Assembly: GCF_014192225.1 (NCBI RefSeq)
Contig: NZ_JACHXS010000016.1
Location: forward strand, 80,054 to 144,053
Reading direction: 5' to 3'
DNA length: 64,000 bases
From: Pseudoduganella umbonata
GTDB taxonomy: Bacteria; Pseudomonadota; Gammaproteobacteria; Burkholderiales; Burkholderiaceae_D
Part shown: piece by piece, positions 8,173 to 17,813 of the stretch
How the letters are laid out: each line of letters opens with the position of its first letter
How positions within the stretch are numbered: the first letter of the stretch is position 1
Translations under genes and position numbers: made by a program
Notes under the pieces: model-generated
Told to the model about the DNA's origin: nothing
Database searches by the model: none
The model's input: only the letters and a program-made list of their open reading frames with translations

Positions 8173-9999
8173 ATGAGAACTGCTGATTTTTTGTTTCCAA
8201 AAGACTTACAGGTAAGTGATGTAAGGTTCCGTCGGGTTTTGGTTATAGGCTCATGCCTTTCACGGACTTATGTTTTAAAAATGCGAGAGCGCTTTCCAGA
8301 TGTTGTCTATGATTACGATCTATTTAATAATGCATCAGATTTACAGAGTCGAACAGACGAGCAATTGCAACAGTACGACTATCAGTATATACAAATTCCT
8401 TTGAGAAGTGTTCTTACCGACGCGGTCGTGCGCATAGCGGACAATGATAAGTCAGAAACACCGGCAGATTGGCTTGAGTTGGGTATGCGTAATATTGATG
8501 CAATGCTTGAGAAGGCGACAGCGTATAATAGGCAGACAGGACTATTAACTCTGGTGGCGAACTTTATAGTCCCCCAAGGAAGATTAGCCCCTAGCTTATC
8601 TGATTTCGGGGCTGACAATGATATCGTTGAAGTTGTCCGAAGCTTAAATAAATATTTGGCAAGCGAGATAGGTAAACTTCGGAATGCCTATATAGCTGAC
8701 GTGGATATGATAGCCAACTCAATTGGGAAGAAATACTTCTTAGACGATTCGATTGTTTTTTCCACGCACGGAGCCTTGTTCTATACCGACTGGTCCGGGC
8801 ATGAACGCTATCCTAGCTGGACGGCACCGGTTAAGGGGCGAATCGAGGATATTCCAAACTTGGGGGAAACCTATGAAAATAAAAATGACGAGTTCTTCGA
8901 TGCGGTATTCCGACAGATGGACGCAATCTATCGCTCTGTTATGCAGATCGATATGGTCAAGCTCGTCGTCTTTGATCTCGACAACACGTTATGGCGAGGA
9001 CAGTTGGTTGAACATTATCAACCAGGAATTAAGGCACCATATTCTGACGGATGGCCGCTCGGATTGTGGGATGCGATACATCAACTTCGTCGCCGCGGCA
9101 TAATCGTTACCATTGCATCAAAAAATGACGAAGAGCTAGTCAAAAAGAAATGGGATGACGCTGTTCAGCCACCGTTCATAAAATATTCGGATTTCTTAAG
9201 TCCGAAGATCAGTTGGCGTCCAAAAGCTGAAGGAATACAAGAATTATTGGAAGAGTTTTCGCTCACGCCAAAGAGTGTAGTATTCGTGGATGATAACCCT
9301 GTTGAGCGAGATTTTGTCAAAGCTGCTTTTCCAGATATTCGGACGATTGGATCAGACCCGTTTGTCGTTCGCAGAATACTAATGTGGTCCCCGGAGACGC
9401 AGATCGCCCGGAGAAGTTCCGAATCTTTACGCAGAGAGGATATGCTTAAAGCTAAGATTGATCGAAAAGCGATATCAGCAAAGTTGTCCAGGGAAGAATT
9501 TTTGCAAACTCTAGAATTGAAGGTTTGCATAAGTATAGTGGAAAATGTATCACATAAGCTGTTTTCTCGTACATTTGAGCTTGTTAACAAAACAAATCAG
9601 TTTAATACAACAGGGAAAAGATGGGCATTAGATGAGTATAATAAATATTTTTCTGCTGGCGGAATTATATTTGCTTTCTCCGTAGTCGATAAATTTTCCG
9701 ATTACGGTAGCGTTGGGGCTGTTTTTGTTCGCGAGGGGCAAATAGATCAATTTGTTATGAGTTGCCGTACGCTTGGGTTAGACGTAGAGCTTTCAATTAT
9801 CGATCACATCGCCAAAATGCTGCGCGAGAAGAAAGTCATGGATTTAAGTGCAGTACTGGTAGAAACTGAATCAAACAACCCTTGTCGTACTGTATTTGCG
9901 CGAGCAGGGTTCGATAAAACCGAATGTGGAAACTTTATTCTTCGAGCGGGCAGGAATACAGTAAGTGTTAGTCACATTTCTGTTACTCAAGAGCATTAA
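8173..9999 (+). CDS. FkbH-like HAD-IIIC protein with C-terminal GNAT-like domain
   Basis: 608 residues. Residues 1-255 form an N-terminal SGNH-like region (VLVIGSCLSR near the start). A HAD domain of the FkbH type follows, with motif I VVFDLDNTLWRG (Asp268, Asp270), motif II ASKNDE and motif IV VFVDDNPVERD. The last 160 residues (RTFELVNKTNQFN onward) are the GNAT-like domain usual in FkbH proteins. FkbH enzymes load and dephosphorylate glycerate units on carrier proteins in polyketide pathways. Members also occur in polysaccharide and glycosylation loci, where they supply acyl or glyceryl decorations. Coding bases are clearly AT-rich compared with the flagellar genes, suggesting transfer. 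The ATG at 8173 has no strong ribosome site. Confidence 0.85.
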   Translation: MRTADFLFPKDLQVSDVRFRRVLVIGSCLSRTYVLKMRERFPDVVYDYDLFNNASDLQSRTDEQLQQYDYQYIQIPLRSVLTDAVVRIADNDKSETPADWLELGMRNIDAMLEKATAYNRQTGLLTLVANFIVPQGRLAPSLSDFGADNDIVEVVRSLNKYLASEIGKLRNAYIADVDMIANSIGKKYFLDDSIVFSTHGALFYTDWSGHERYPSWTAPVKGRIEDIPNLGETYENKNDEFFDAVFRQMDAIYRSVMQIDMVKLVVFDLDNTLWRGQLVEHYQPGIKAPYSDGWPLGLWDAIHQLRRRGIIVTIASKNDEELVKKKWDDAVQPPFIKYSDFLSPKISWRPKAEGIQELLEEFSLTPKSVVFVDDNPVERDFVKAAFPDIRTIGSDPFVVRRILMWSPETQIARRSSESLRREDMLKAKIDRKAISAKLSREEFLQTLELKVCISIVENVSHKLFSRTFELVNKTNQFNTTGKRWALDEYNKYFSAGGIIFAFSVVDKFSDYGSVGAVFVREGQIDQFVMSCRTLGLDVELSIIDHIAKMLREKKVMDLSAVLVETESNNPCRTVFARAGFDKTECGNFILRAGRNTVSVSHISVTQEH

Positions 10000-10319
10000 G
10001 TGGAAGGCGCATTGCAAATCGTTCGATATGTTTTCCAGTCATACAGACGAATCTGTGCTGCGAAGAGAACTCGCTTGCACATAAATTAATGACAATGGTA
10101 TTGTCAAATGCACTTGGAAGGCTACTATCAAGTGCATTTTGTAAGCGGTCATTCAAGTGTTGGTTACTCCTGCCATTTCAGGCAACCCATATATTTCGCT
10201 TATTCTCCCGCTCTAGGTGTGAGGGAAGCTTTTTTATGAGGTATCTTCTAATCCTTCCTCTTGCATTTTGAGGTTTCGTACTATATTTATTAATGGTGCA
10301 CTATTTGTTAGGAGTTTCA
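10000..10319. other. Intergenic region in the glycan island, no gene seen
   Basis: 320 bp of AT-rich sequence between the FkbH-like gene and the SGNH gene. A 60-codon frame at 10089-10271 has no ribosome site or protein-like composition and is not called. No clear terminator was found, so co-transcription of the two flanking genes is possible. Confidence 0.4.
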
Positions 10320-11477
10320 ATGAAAGGGCATATTGATCGCTTTAACTCAACTATTGCGGGATGGGCGTTTGATCCCAATTACCCTGGCCGTGCAGTTGAG
10401 ATAGTTATTGAGCACAATGGACATCCGATCTACCGCTGTACTGCGGATTTTTGTCGCATTGACTTGCTAGATGCTGTTGGAGAGGAAAATCACGGGTTCT
10501 CCTTTGATCCAACCGAAGAAGACGGATTCACGAGGAATATGCATCTCTCCGTCTTCGCAGTGACGGACAAAAAACATCTCCTACATGAGGGATTGTGGAT
10601 GTATGAGGGCGCGGTCGCGTTCGGTGAGGATGAATGGTTATTTCTGAATACGGATTCCAATCAAGTGAACCTGCGCATTTCTGCTCAAGTTGATATAGAA
10701 GCCGAGAAAATTCATCGCACCGCTTTGCTTTTTGCTATGCGAGAAGCCACACTGAAACAGTTGGGAATTCCTTATCGATCCTTAATATTGCCAGAGAAGA
10801 ATGTAGTATGCTCTCAATTTCTGCCAGGGCTGGCGGTAAGTGAGATGCGGCCGGTTAACTTGATAATGGAGCAGTTGAGTAGACTTAATTGTACTGCTAT
10901 ATATCCTATAGATGAATTCCGCGGCAATGCTTCGATTTTATTCTCCAAGACGGATACACATGCTAACGCGTCAGGATATAGATTAATATTTGAAATTATT
11001 CGATCTGAGTTGCCAGAGCTTTTCGGAGACGTGAAGCTACCCTCTCCGGTTCTTAACACAAAATTCTGCGGAGACTTGGGTGGAAAAATTCGTCCAGTCC
11101 GAATCGAAACTGTGGAGGAGTACGCTCATCCAGCTTCAGCGGAACATTACTACAAGCATGATAATGTCTTGGAAACGATTGCCTCGGGAGGACGACTGAG
11201 GGGGCAGACAATATATGTAGTCAATGAGCACGCAAAAAATCGTCTCCTAGTCTTTGGGACATCATCTGCTTACCACGCTTTGCCATTGCTATCGTGTGGA
11301 TTCGCGCAGACTTTGATGATATGGGAAAATACATTTGACTATCGAGTCATTGAACTGTTCAAGCCAGATTGTATCCTATGGCTTCCTGCAGAACGGTTTC
11401 TTCCTACAGATCTAAACGACGTGAGTGGTCTCCCAGCTACGTTCCAACAAGTATCTAAATTGATGACTGAGCTATAA
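10320..11477 (+). CDS. AlgX/AlgJ-like SGNH-type protein with N-terminal GWxxD module
   Basis: 385 residues from ATG 10320, which has GGAG 5 nt upstream (TTAGGAGTTTCA); an in-frame ATG at 10293 is less likely. Residues 1-75 form a small all-beta module with the signature GHIDRF then IAGWAFDP, ending in an R-x-D-L plus HGFSF pattern. It recurs in neighbouring glycosyltransferases. The rest resembles alginate O-acetyltransferase AlgX/AlgJ: a DxH motif at Asp212-Thr-His214 (KTDTHANASGY) and a Ser-rich GTSSAYH block at about 312-318 as the possible nucleophile region. No signal peptide is seen, unlike AlgX, so a cytoplasmic location or an unusual export route has to be considered. Likely role: acyl decoration of the glycan. 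Confidence 0.65.
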   Translation: MKGHIDRFNSTIAGWAFDPNYPGRAVEIVIEHNGHPIYRCTADFCRIDLLDAVGEENHGFSFDPTEEDGFTRNMHLSVFAVTDKKHLLHEGLWMYEGAVAFGEDEWLFLNTDSNQVNLRISAQVDIEAEKIHRTALLFAMREATLKQLGIPYRSLILPEKNVVCSQFLPGLAVSEMRPVNLIMEQLSRLNCTAIYPIDEFRGNASILFSKTDTHANASGYRLIFEIIRSELPELFGDVKLPSPVLNTKFCGDLGGKIRPVRIETVEEYAHPASAEHYYKHDNVLETIASGGRLRGQTIYVVNEHAKNRLLVFGTSSAYHALPLLSCGFAQTLMIWENTFDYRVIELFKPDCILWLPAERFLPTDLNDVSGLPATFQQVSKLMTEL

Positions 11478-11518
11478 CTTTATAGCCCAGCCATCTTCGA
11501 AATTTTTTCGGCAAAGAA

Positions 11519-14500
11519 TTATGTTGCCAACGACAATAAGGTTTCGATAACGCCACGCGCGGTCGCATTCTCCGGCAATATAGTTCCGTAGTTCGCGTCT
11601 CTAATACGTGATGCTTGTGCACCGATAGGCAAAACAATCGGCCATAAGCCAGAGAGGAGTGCTTCCGTTAAAGTATAACTATAGGTCTCAGGCCAAGGGC
11701 TTAAGAACAACGCGACATGGCAGTCGAGTTCTTCCAAAACGTCTGGCAGATCTTCTTGTTCAAATTTTCCTGTGATCGACACATTTTTGTACTTTAGAAG
11801 TTTGTCGTCATTGCATGTGTAGCCAGCCACAAAAAAGTGTAGCGGCAGACTTTTCTGGCTTGCTTCGGCTATGCATGCATGCAGCATATCATAACCCTTG
11901 TGCGGGCCTATAGCTCCAATTACGGCAACCCTCATGACCTCGCCTTTCGAAATGGAAGGCATTGTGATATTTGGTATCTCACCAATATAGGAGTGTGGGT
12001 TAACAGTTATTTTGATGTCAGGAAAATATTTACTTAGACGCTGAGCCACATCTTGATCGGGAACGTAGACATTTTCTGCTAGTTTGAGCTGAGAACTGTA
12101 AAAATCACGCCAACGGGAAGTTGTGCCACCTAACTCTCTCCAGCGAGTGTTCAGATACGCATATGTCCCCTCATTCTCTATGCAACTGTTGCATGTCTGG
12201 CTATCTTTGGGTTCGCCACAATAGGTGTGATTACTCGTCATAAAGTTGACGCGAGGGCAGACTACAGTATAGTCATGAATTGTCACATCTAACGGAATCT
12301 GCAGTATCTCATGTATTGACCATACATTTGTCCCGTGGCCAATATCGCTGTTAATATGGACACGTTGCGGTGAGAGTTGTTTTAATGCTGGTACCAGTTC
12401 CCCAACCCATTCAGTCAATCGATATATGGCGGTATAGTCCTCATAAAGTAATCGGACTTTATCGGCACCTACGCTTTCGAGCTTAAGAATCGCAATGTTA
12501 TCGTTTGCTAACTCATTAGCGCGATTATTACAGAAAACCTCAATCCCGCCACCAAAGGAGTGCGATATATACAGATGGGCTTCAGCAAATTTATTCAGGG
12601 CTCGGCGAATTCTCTCAACTGTGATGCGATTCCTAAACATTCTTGCTGGGTCGGCTTGGATAAAGTCCATAACGACAGGCGTATACTCGGGGTAAGTGTT
12701 GCCTAGGATAACTAAATTCTTCTCGACTAGCGAATTTTTTTTGTCTTTTCCAAAGGACACTCCTCCAATATGCTCCACAAAGGTGTCACAGGCGTGCATA
12801 TGTTTCCATCCAAGGTCTCGCGCACGAATGCACCAGTCATTCTCCTCAGCGTAACCCATGCCAAACTTCTGCGCGTCGAGCAACCCAACTTCTGCAATTG
12901 CGGCCGCCTTCATATACATACAAAAGCCAACACCACTCGGAATTTCAACAGCCTGAGCGTGATTAAGCTTTGAACACAACTGATCTATTTCACTTAAAGA
13001 AATCTCCTGTGGCATGGAGTTCTCAAGCTCTAGATCAGGGTAGCTACAAATCGTAGCATTATTTGAGAATGGAGTTACGCTCGCTATAGTTGAGTTCTTA
13101 TATGCAATATTGCGAATACGATCCAGCCAGTTTCCGTTCACAACAGCATCAGCATTCAACAGAACCACATCATAACCTGCTGTAATCCGAAGAGCGCGGT
13201 TGACCGATAAGACAAACCCCATATTTCTTTCGTTAACCAGCAACGTTACGTCATTCCGTTCCGAAATCTTTTCAAGTAGCGGTGTAATTGCCGGATTAGG
13301 TCCTTGGTCATTAATGAGGACCACGTCAAATTTAGTTTCGTTTGCTGCCTTTGACTGGAATAGGGCAACTAAGCAACGAATGGTTTCGTCAACGCCATCA
13401 TATACTGGCACGATAACTTTAACTTTTTCACTGATTGCATCATTTGGTTTCATCAAAAATACACTTTGCCCTACCTCTTGGCGAAGTATGTCTATGAGCC
13501 GTGGCCCAAGGTATTTGGAAAGTGCCAATTTTTCGCTCTCGAATAATTTTGTCTCTCCGTCTGCAGACATAATCTTCCGTATCGTTTCAATCAGCCCATC
13601 CATACGGAAGAAAGTTTTTGGAGTGCGCAGTATTGGCGCCTTTCCATGACGGAGAGCTATGGTTATATCGAAACTTGACTTTCCTTTGGTTAAGCTAGAA
13701 AGCTCAACACGAAAGCCCGATGGTCGTCCGACATCCTGTCGCGATGCACTCGCTATTACATAAGGTAGTTCACTTCCGTCCACAATTACGACTAGTTCAA
13801 GCGGGTTTTCGCTGGCGGCATCATAAGCCCAGCCTACTAATTCGTTTCCATTGAGGACATCGATATGGCCCCTAATATCGCAAACAGCAAAAATCGAGCA
13901 TATTGATTTTCCATTGCACAACAACTCAACCGTATGTGGAGCACCATCTAGATATTTATTCGGAAGATAAAACGAAAAAGCCCCTTTTTTTGTGTGAGAT
14001 TTTTCACTTTCCGCAATCGGAAATACGTCTTCTCCATCAATGAGAAGTTCTACACTCACACGTTCTTGTACAATTGTTCTCTCTGCACAAAAACCATCAA
14101 GGCGGCCTGCGCCCATATAGGTGAGCTCAGCGTCAAAATTCCCTTTGCCGAGCTTGAAGGCCCTCGAAACGGTCGTACGCCTAGATGCGGTAGCTCTAAT
14201 TTCTAGAATATGTTCGTCGCCATTAAGAAATTTCTCAGGAACTAACCAAGAAAAGCCCCGTGTAATGACTTCCGAACTTGCCCCTTTTCGTGGGTTAACA
14301 TCAAATTTTTCGATCAATATCTTATCGACGTAAATTGCCAATTGAACGGTGGAAGGATTAATCCCATTATTCTGGTCCCACGATAACAATCCGTGCAATT
14401 TTGCAGAATTCAATCCTGAAATTTTTATATCAACACAAGGAGGGGAAGCTGAGTTTAAATTCTCGGAACAGAGAACGGGGCCTCCTCCATTTTTAAACTG

Positions 14501-14974
14501 TTCAGTTGTTGGGTGTCGTTGGGAGTACGGCCTTATCCATTCGAGCAGGCGCTCTCGGATATCATCTTGGGAATTCAAACTGTGCAGCGGCCGATTGGTT
14601 TTGAGACACTTTACCGTTACTTCAGTGAAGTGCGCGTCCTCACCTGTTAGCTGTAGCGGTATATTCGTTGCGAGGTCTTGCCACCTAAACAAAAAGCCGC
14701 TGTGAGAAGGACGCCCGGCCACCGCTGAAATATCCTGCCTTAACATATTCGGACGGGTATGCCCGATTACTAAGTCACCATAGCTTATCTGGAGCAAAGG
14801 CGGGTCCTCTGCCTCACTTATATACCACCCGGTTACGCCGTTTTGATCGATGGTATCAACACATCCATATGCAACGTCGTCAAACGATCCTGAAAAATCT
14901 GGCTTGATCGGCATTGATTTGTTTTGGTTCTTCTTTGCAGTGGCAGCGTCTGCCTTGCCTTGTGGCGTACTCAT
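11519..14974 (-). CDS. Giant dual-domain glycosyltransferase (GT2 + GT4) with N-terminal beta modules
   Basis: 1151 residues, cytoplasmic as far as visible. Residues 33-100, 185-275, 285-365 and 367-440 look like four diverged copies of one beta-sandwich module; the clearest is GHIDVLNGNELVGWAYD at 369-385. A GT2 (GT-A) domain at about 517-760 begins KVIVPVYDG and has the metal-binding LNADA (Asp609). A GT4 (GT-B) domain at about 800-1151 has the SFGGGIEVF N-terminal loop, a Cys-rich CGEP...CNSC stretch (919-931) and the SYTLTEALLSG acceptor/donor motif with Glu1104. Two transferases in one chain suggests consecutive sugar additions. It converges on the SGNH gene, with 41 bp between the stops. 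AT-rich like its neighbours. Confidence 0.85.
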   Translation of the reverse strand: MSTPQGKADAATAKKNQNKSMPIKPDFSGSFDDVAYGCVDTIDQNGVTGWYISEAEDPPLLQISYGDLVIGHTRPNMLRQDISAVAGRPSHSGFLFRWQDLATNIPLQLTGEDAHFTEVTVKCLKTNRPLHSLNSQDDIRERLLEWIRPYSQRHPTTEQFKNGGGPVLCSENLNSASPPCVDIKISGLNSAKLHGLLSWDQNNGINPSTVQLAIYVDKILIEKFDVNPRKGASSEVITRGFSWLVPEKFLNGDEHILEIRATASRRTTVSRAFKLGKGNFDAELTYMGAGRLDGFCAERTIVQERVSVELLIDGEDVFPIAESEKSHTKKGAFSFYLPNKYLDGAPHTVELLCNGKSICSIFAVCDIRGHIDVLNGNELVGWAYDAASENPLELVVIVDGSELPYVIASASRQDVGRPSGFRVELSSLTKGKSSFDITIALRHGKAPILRTPKTFFRMDGLIETIRKIMSADGETKLFESEKLALSKYLGPRLIDILRQEVGQSVFLMKPNDAISEKVKVIVPVYDGVDETIRCLVALFQSKAANETKFDVVLINDQGPNPAITPLLEKISERNDVTLLVNERNMGFVLSVNRALRITAGYDVVLLNADAVVNGNWLDRIRNIAYKNSTIASVTPFSNNATICSYPDLELENSMPQEISLSEIDQLCSKLNHAQAVEIPSGVGFCMYMKAAAIAEVGLLDAQKFGMGYAEENDWCIRARDLGWKHMHACDTFVEHIGGVSFGKDKKNSLVEKNLVILGNTYPEYTPVVMDFIQADPARMFRNRITVERIRRALNKFAEAHLYISHSFGGGIEVFCNNRANELANDNIAILKLESVGADKVRLLYEDYTAIYRLTEWVGELVPALKQLSPQRVHINSDIGHGTNVWSIHEILQIPLDVTIHDYTVVCPRVNFMTSNHTYCGEPKDSQTCNSCIENEGTYAYLNTRWRELGGTTSRWRDFYSSQLKLAENVYVPDQDVAQRLSKYFPDIKITVNPHSYIGEIPNITMPSISKGEVMRVAVIGAIGPHKGYDMLHACIAEASQKSLPLHFFVAGYTCNDDKLLKYKNVSITGKFEQEDLPDVLEELDCHVALFLSPWPETYSYTLTEALLSGLWPIVLPIGAQASRIRDANYGTILPENATARGVIETLLSLAT

Positions 14975-15420
14975 AGGTATCTAAGTTTCTTAATAATTTG
15001 ATAATTGCTATTCATTGTGACTTGACTAACGAGCCGAACTGATTTTAATGGCTTCTTTAATCGTCTTTCAACTAAGCATATGGTATTGCGGATCTATCAT
15101 CGATAATGTTCCAGCTTGCCTGGTGTCGCTATTCGAACGGCGACGCTAAAGATATTAATTTCCGCATAGTAAAATTTCGGAAGACGAGTATTTTTACTAT
15201 AACCTCCGTGTGGAGTGCACAATTAACAGACCAAATATTTACTGTGCTTGTGGAGGCTTCCTTAGATCCCAGTCGGGCTCGTTAGATTGTTAAGAATTGA
15301 GGCGAAGATACGGTTGAAAACTCATATTCCGAAAACCACCGATTCATAATATGTAAGCTTGAATGAGCCGTATAGAGGGGTAAGTACATCGAAAGGGGGA
15401 CCTTACGTCGTTGAGCTCGT
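14975..15420. other. AT-rich intergenic region, no gene seen
   Basis: 446 bp between the two minus-strand glycosyltransferase genes. It must carry the promoter of the 1151-residue transferase and the 3' end of the upstream unit. No recognised motif, RNA gene or terminator stands out. GC content rises again to the right of it, so this is close to the right border of the AT-rich part of the island. Confidence 0.4.
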
Positions 15421-17796
15421 TCATGGCAATGTCCCTTTGCGTGGCTCTCGAGTACGGGGAGGGATAGCCAGCCCGCCATAAGCATGAGCTTGAGGATCCA
15501 AATTTGCGCTAGGATGATAAGACGGATCTTTCTGGAGAACTTCCCCCCATTTGCGACGCAGTTCGTTAACTTCTCGGCGCGCCCTAGACTTCTTCTGCGG
15601 TGTGTCTTCGTGCCCGCGACTCGCAGATTCAGCGTGCAGAAGCTTGGCGAAGGGTGTCCATATGATTGACTTCCCCGATTTTCGAACTTTCAGGCAGAGA
15701 TCGACATCGTTAAATGCGACTGGGAAAGCATGAGCGTCCATGCCGCCCAGGTCCAGATAATCGTGGCGGCGAAGGAAGAGGCATGCCGCTGTGCAGGCGC
15801 TGACTTGCTGTGGAAGTTGATTTCGGCCATGGTCTCCCCAATCGTCATCGGATAAGAGATTTCCGAAATGCCCAGCTACATTGCCGACGCCAAGCAATAC
15901 ACCGCCGTGCTGTACCATGCCGTTTGGCCATAAGAGTTTGGCCCCTACCGCGCCCACACCAGGCCGTAGCAACTGAGCCACAATTTCTTCTAGCCAGCCT
16001 TCATGCAGCGCTTCAATGTCGTTATTGACGAGGCCAACGATGTCGCCAGTCGCCTGAGCAATCGCCCGGTTGTTCAGGTCTGCATAATTAAATGGGCCTG
16101 GCATTGGTAGCACACGGACGCCCAATTCGATAATCTCTGCAAAATAAGACTTGGTTGCAGCTTCGGTGGAACCATTGTCGATGACGATAATCTCTAGCTT
16201 GGCCCATGAAGTGAAACGGCGGATGGTATCTATACAGCGTTTAAGCAGATCCGCGCGGTCGCGGGTGGGTATGACAAGACTTACTGTCAGCGCGCGTGCT
16301 GAATCAGGCAGCGCCGCTCTGAGCCGGCGCGCGGCGTGCGTTAAGCCGCTTGGAACTCCCGGCAGGGACTCAAGCGTGACGGATGGCTCATGGGCGCACA
16401 CGGTTTGCCATGCAGCTGCATTGCGGCATTCACGCTCTTCAGGTTCCAGCGGCGACAGCATGCGGTATAGGACACGCGGCACGTGTACGATGCTGTGCAT
16501 ACCGTTCGACCAGGCGGCAGAGAGAGCGGACCAGGCAAAGGCGGCTTGGTCCCTCGCCGATGACAGGGCACTGGCGACGTCCATACGTACCAACAGCCAG
16601 TCGATCGGATAGTCGCTGGCCAGCGCATAGTCCGGGTTCCAAGCTGGCTTGAACCAAGGGCGACCATTCTGCTCAGTGTCCGTGTAGACGAGCGTGGCTT
16701 CAGGACGGCTGAACCCTTCTAGCGCATAGGCCAGCGCATGCGGGGTCAGTGTATCTCCGGCACGCACACAGCAGATCACGTCGCAGCCTGCAGTCAGCGC
16801 GTCGGCAAGCATGACGGAGAAGGGCGCACCTGCGAATATCTGCACGGCCATTCCTTCCTGCTTGCGGATGCTCTCGTGAGTTCGATCAAGTGCGGCAGGA
16901 TCGTTGCGTGCAGCGCTGTCTGTGATCAGAATGGCCGTAGTAAGCACTGAGATGACAGCTGGGGGGGGCGCGTCGAAGCGAGTCGACCATTCCGGCCATG
17001 CACTCAGCGGCAGGCTGCGCGGCAGATGCCGTTCGTAAATGTCTGCTACGGCCAGTGTCAGCGGATCCGCGTCCTCGGGCAGCAACGCCGCCATGCCGTT
17101 TACAGAGCAGCTGATAGTCAGCGGGCTACCGTTCAACGTGCGGCCGTGGTCATCCACCACACGAACGTTATGGACTTTGCCGTCGGCTAGAGAGTTGGGC
17201 AAAGCCAAGTCGAAGCCGTGAGCGCCATCCACGTAGCCCCGTATGAAAGGATGCGTCACGTTGGCGAGCGTTTCTGCAACCATGCGCTCTCCAACAAATG
17301 CTCGAATTGTCAGCACGCGTTTTGGATCTTCAGGATCAACAGCCCAGCCATGCAAGCGCAGGCCGCCATCGCCGATCACGGTATTCAGGGCGGCCGCCGG
17401 TGGTGTCTTGCTTTCGCCGAGTGAAAAAGAACCGGGAAGAGCGACATCCGTATTGGCGATTCGGACTGAAAGCGTACCTTGCAAATTCGCAGGTTGGGAA
17501 CCAATGTCGGCGACAAAGCCGTGGCAGGCATCAGAGTCACTAGCCAGGATACAAAAGGATTCCAGCAGGTCAGTGCGCGCGACGTCCGCCGCAATGGTGC
17601 CGAACGGTGAATCATTCAGGCAGACTTCGACGATTACACGTGCGTCGGGTCGTTCGCAGTCCAGCGCCCAGCCGTACAGCAGTTGGCCATGCAAACCTTC
17701 CACTGCGCCTTGCCAGCGGGAGCCGTTCGATAAATTCTCTGAGCGAGATAGTGGCGCAATGCCAGGCGTGCGAGTAGCAGCAGAATCAGGTTTCAT
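15421..17796 (-). CDS. Large GT2 glycosyltransferase with two N-terminal beta modules
   Basis: 791 residues from ATG 17796; a longer frame from 17862 would overlap the preceding gene, whose stop ends at 17814. Two copies of the GWxxD beta module lie at residues 28-100 (GQLLYGWALD, then RTDLL and CHGF) and 143-222 (LRLHGWAVDP, then GAHGF). Residues 280-445 resemble a degenerate GT-A domain. The active GT2 domain at about 503-725 begins SLVIPTRDR, has Asn591-Asn-Asp593 (VNNDIEA) as metal-binding motif and the late FNDVDLCLK acceptor motif. It resembles rhamnosyltransferase-type enzymes of O-antigen loci. The gap to the upstream GT2 gene is 17 bp, so the two are probably one operon. Confidence 0.82.
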   Translation of the reverse strand: MKPDSAATRTPGIAPLSRSENLSNGSRWQGAVEGLHGQLLYGWALDCERPDARVIVEVCLNDSPFGTIAADVARTDLLESFCILASDSDACHGFVADIGSQPANLQGTLSVRIANTDVALPGSFSLGESKTPPAAALNTVIGDGGLRLHGWAVDPEDPKRVLTIRAFVGERMVAETLANVTHPFIRGYVDGAHGFDLALPNSLADGKVHNVRVVDDHGRTLNGSPLTISCSVNGMAALLPEDADPLTLAVADIYERHLPRSLPLSAWPEWSTRFDAPPPAVISVLTTAILITDSAARNDPAALDRTHESIRKQEGMAVQIFAGAPFSVMLADALTAGCDVICCVRAGDTLTPHALAYALEGFSRPEATLVYTDTEQNGRPWFKPAWNPDYALASDYPIDWLLVRMDVASALSSARDQAAFAWSALSAAWSNGMHSIVHVPRVLYRMLSPLEPEERECRNAAAWQTVCAHEPSVTLESLPGVPSGLTHAARRLRAALPDSARALTVSLVIPTRDRADLLKRCIDTIRRFTSWAKLEIIVIDNGSTEAATKSYFAEIIELGVRVLPMPGPFNYADLNNRAIAQATGDIVGLVNNDIEALHEGWLEEIVAQLLRPGVGAVGAKLLWPNGMVQHGGVLLGVGNVAGHFGNLLSDDDWGDHGRNQLPQQVSACTAACLFLRRHDYLDLGGMDAHAFPVAFNDVDLCLKVRKSGKSIIWTPFAKLLHAESASRGHEDTPQKKSRARREVNELRRKWGEVLQKDPSYHPSANLDPQAHAYGGLAIPPRTREPRKGTLP

Positions 17797-17813
17797 TTCC
17801 AAAGCGTAAATTA

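Noticed and set aside
10089..10271. 60-codon frame before the SGNH gene
   Set aside because: No ribosome site and composition typical of AT-rich non-coding sequence.
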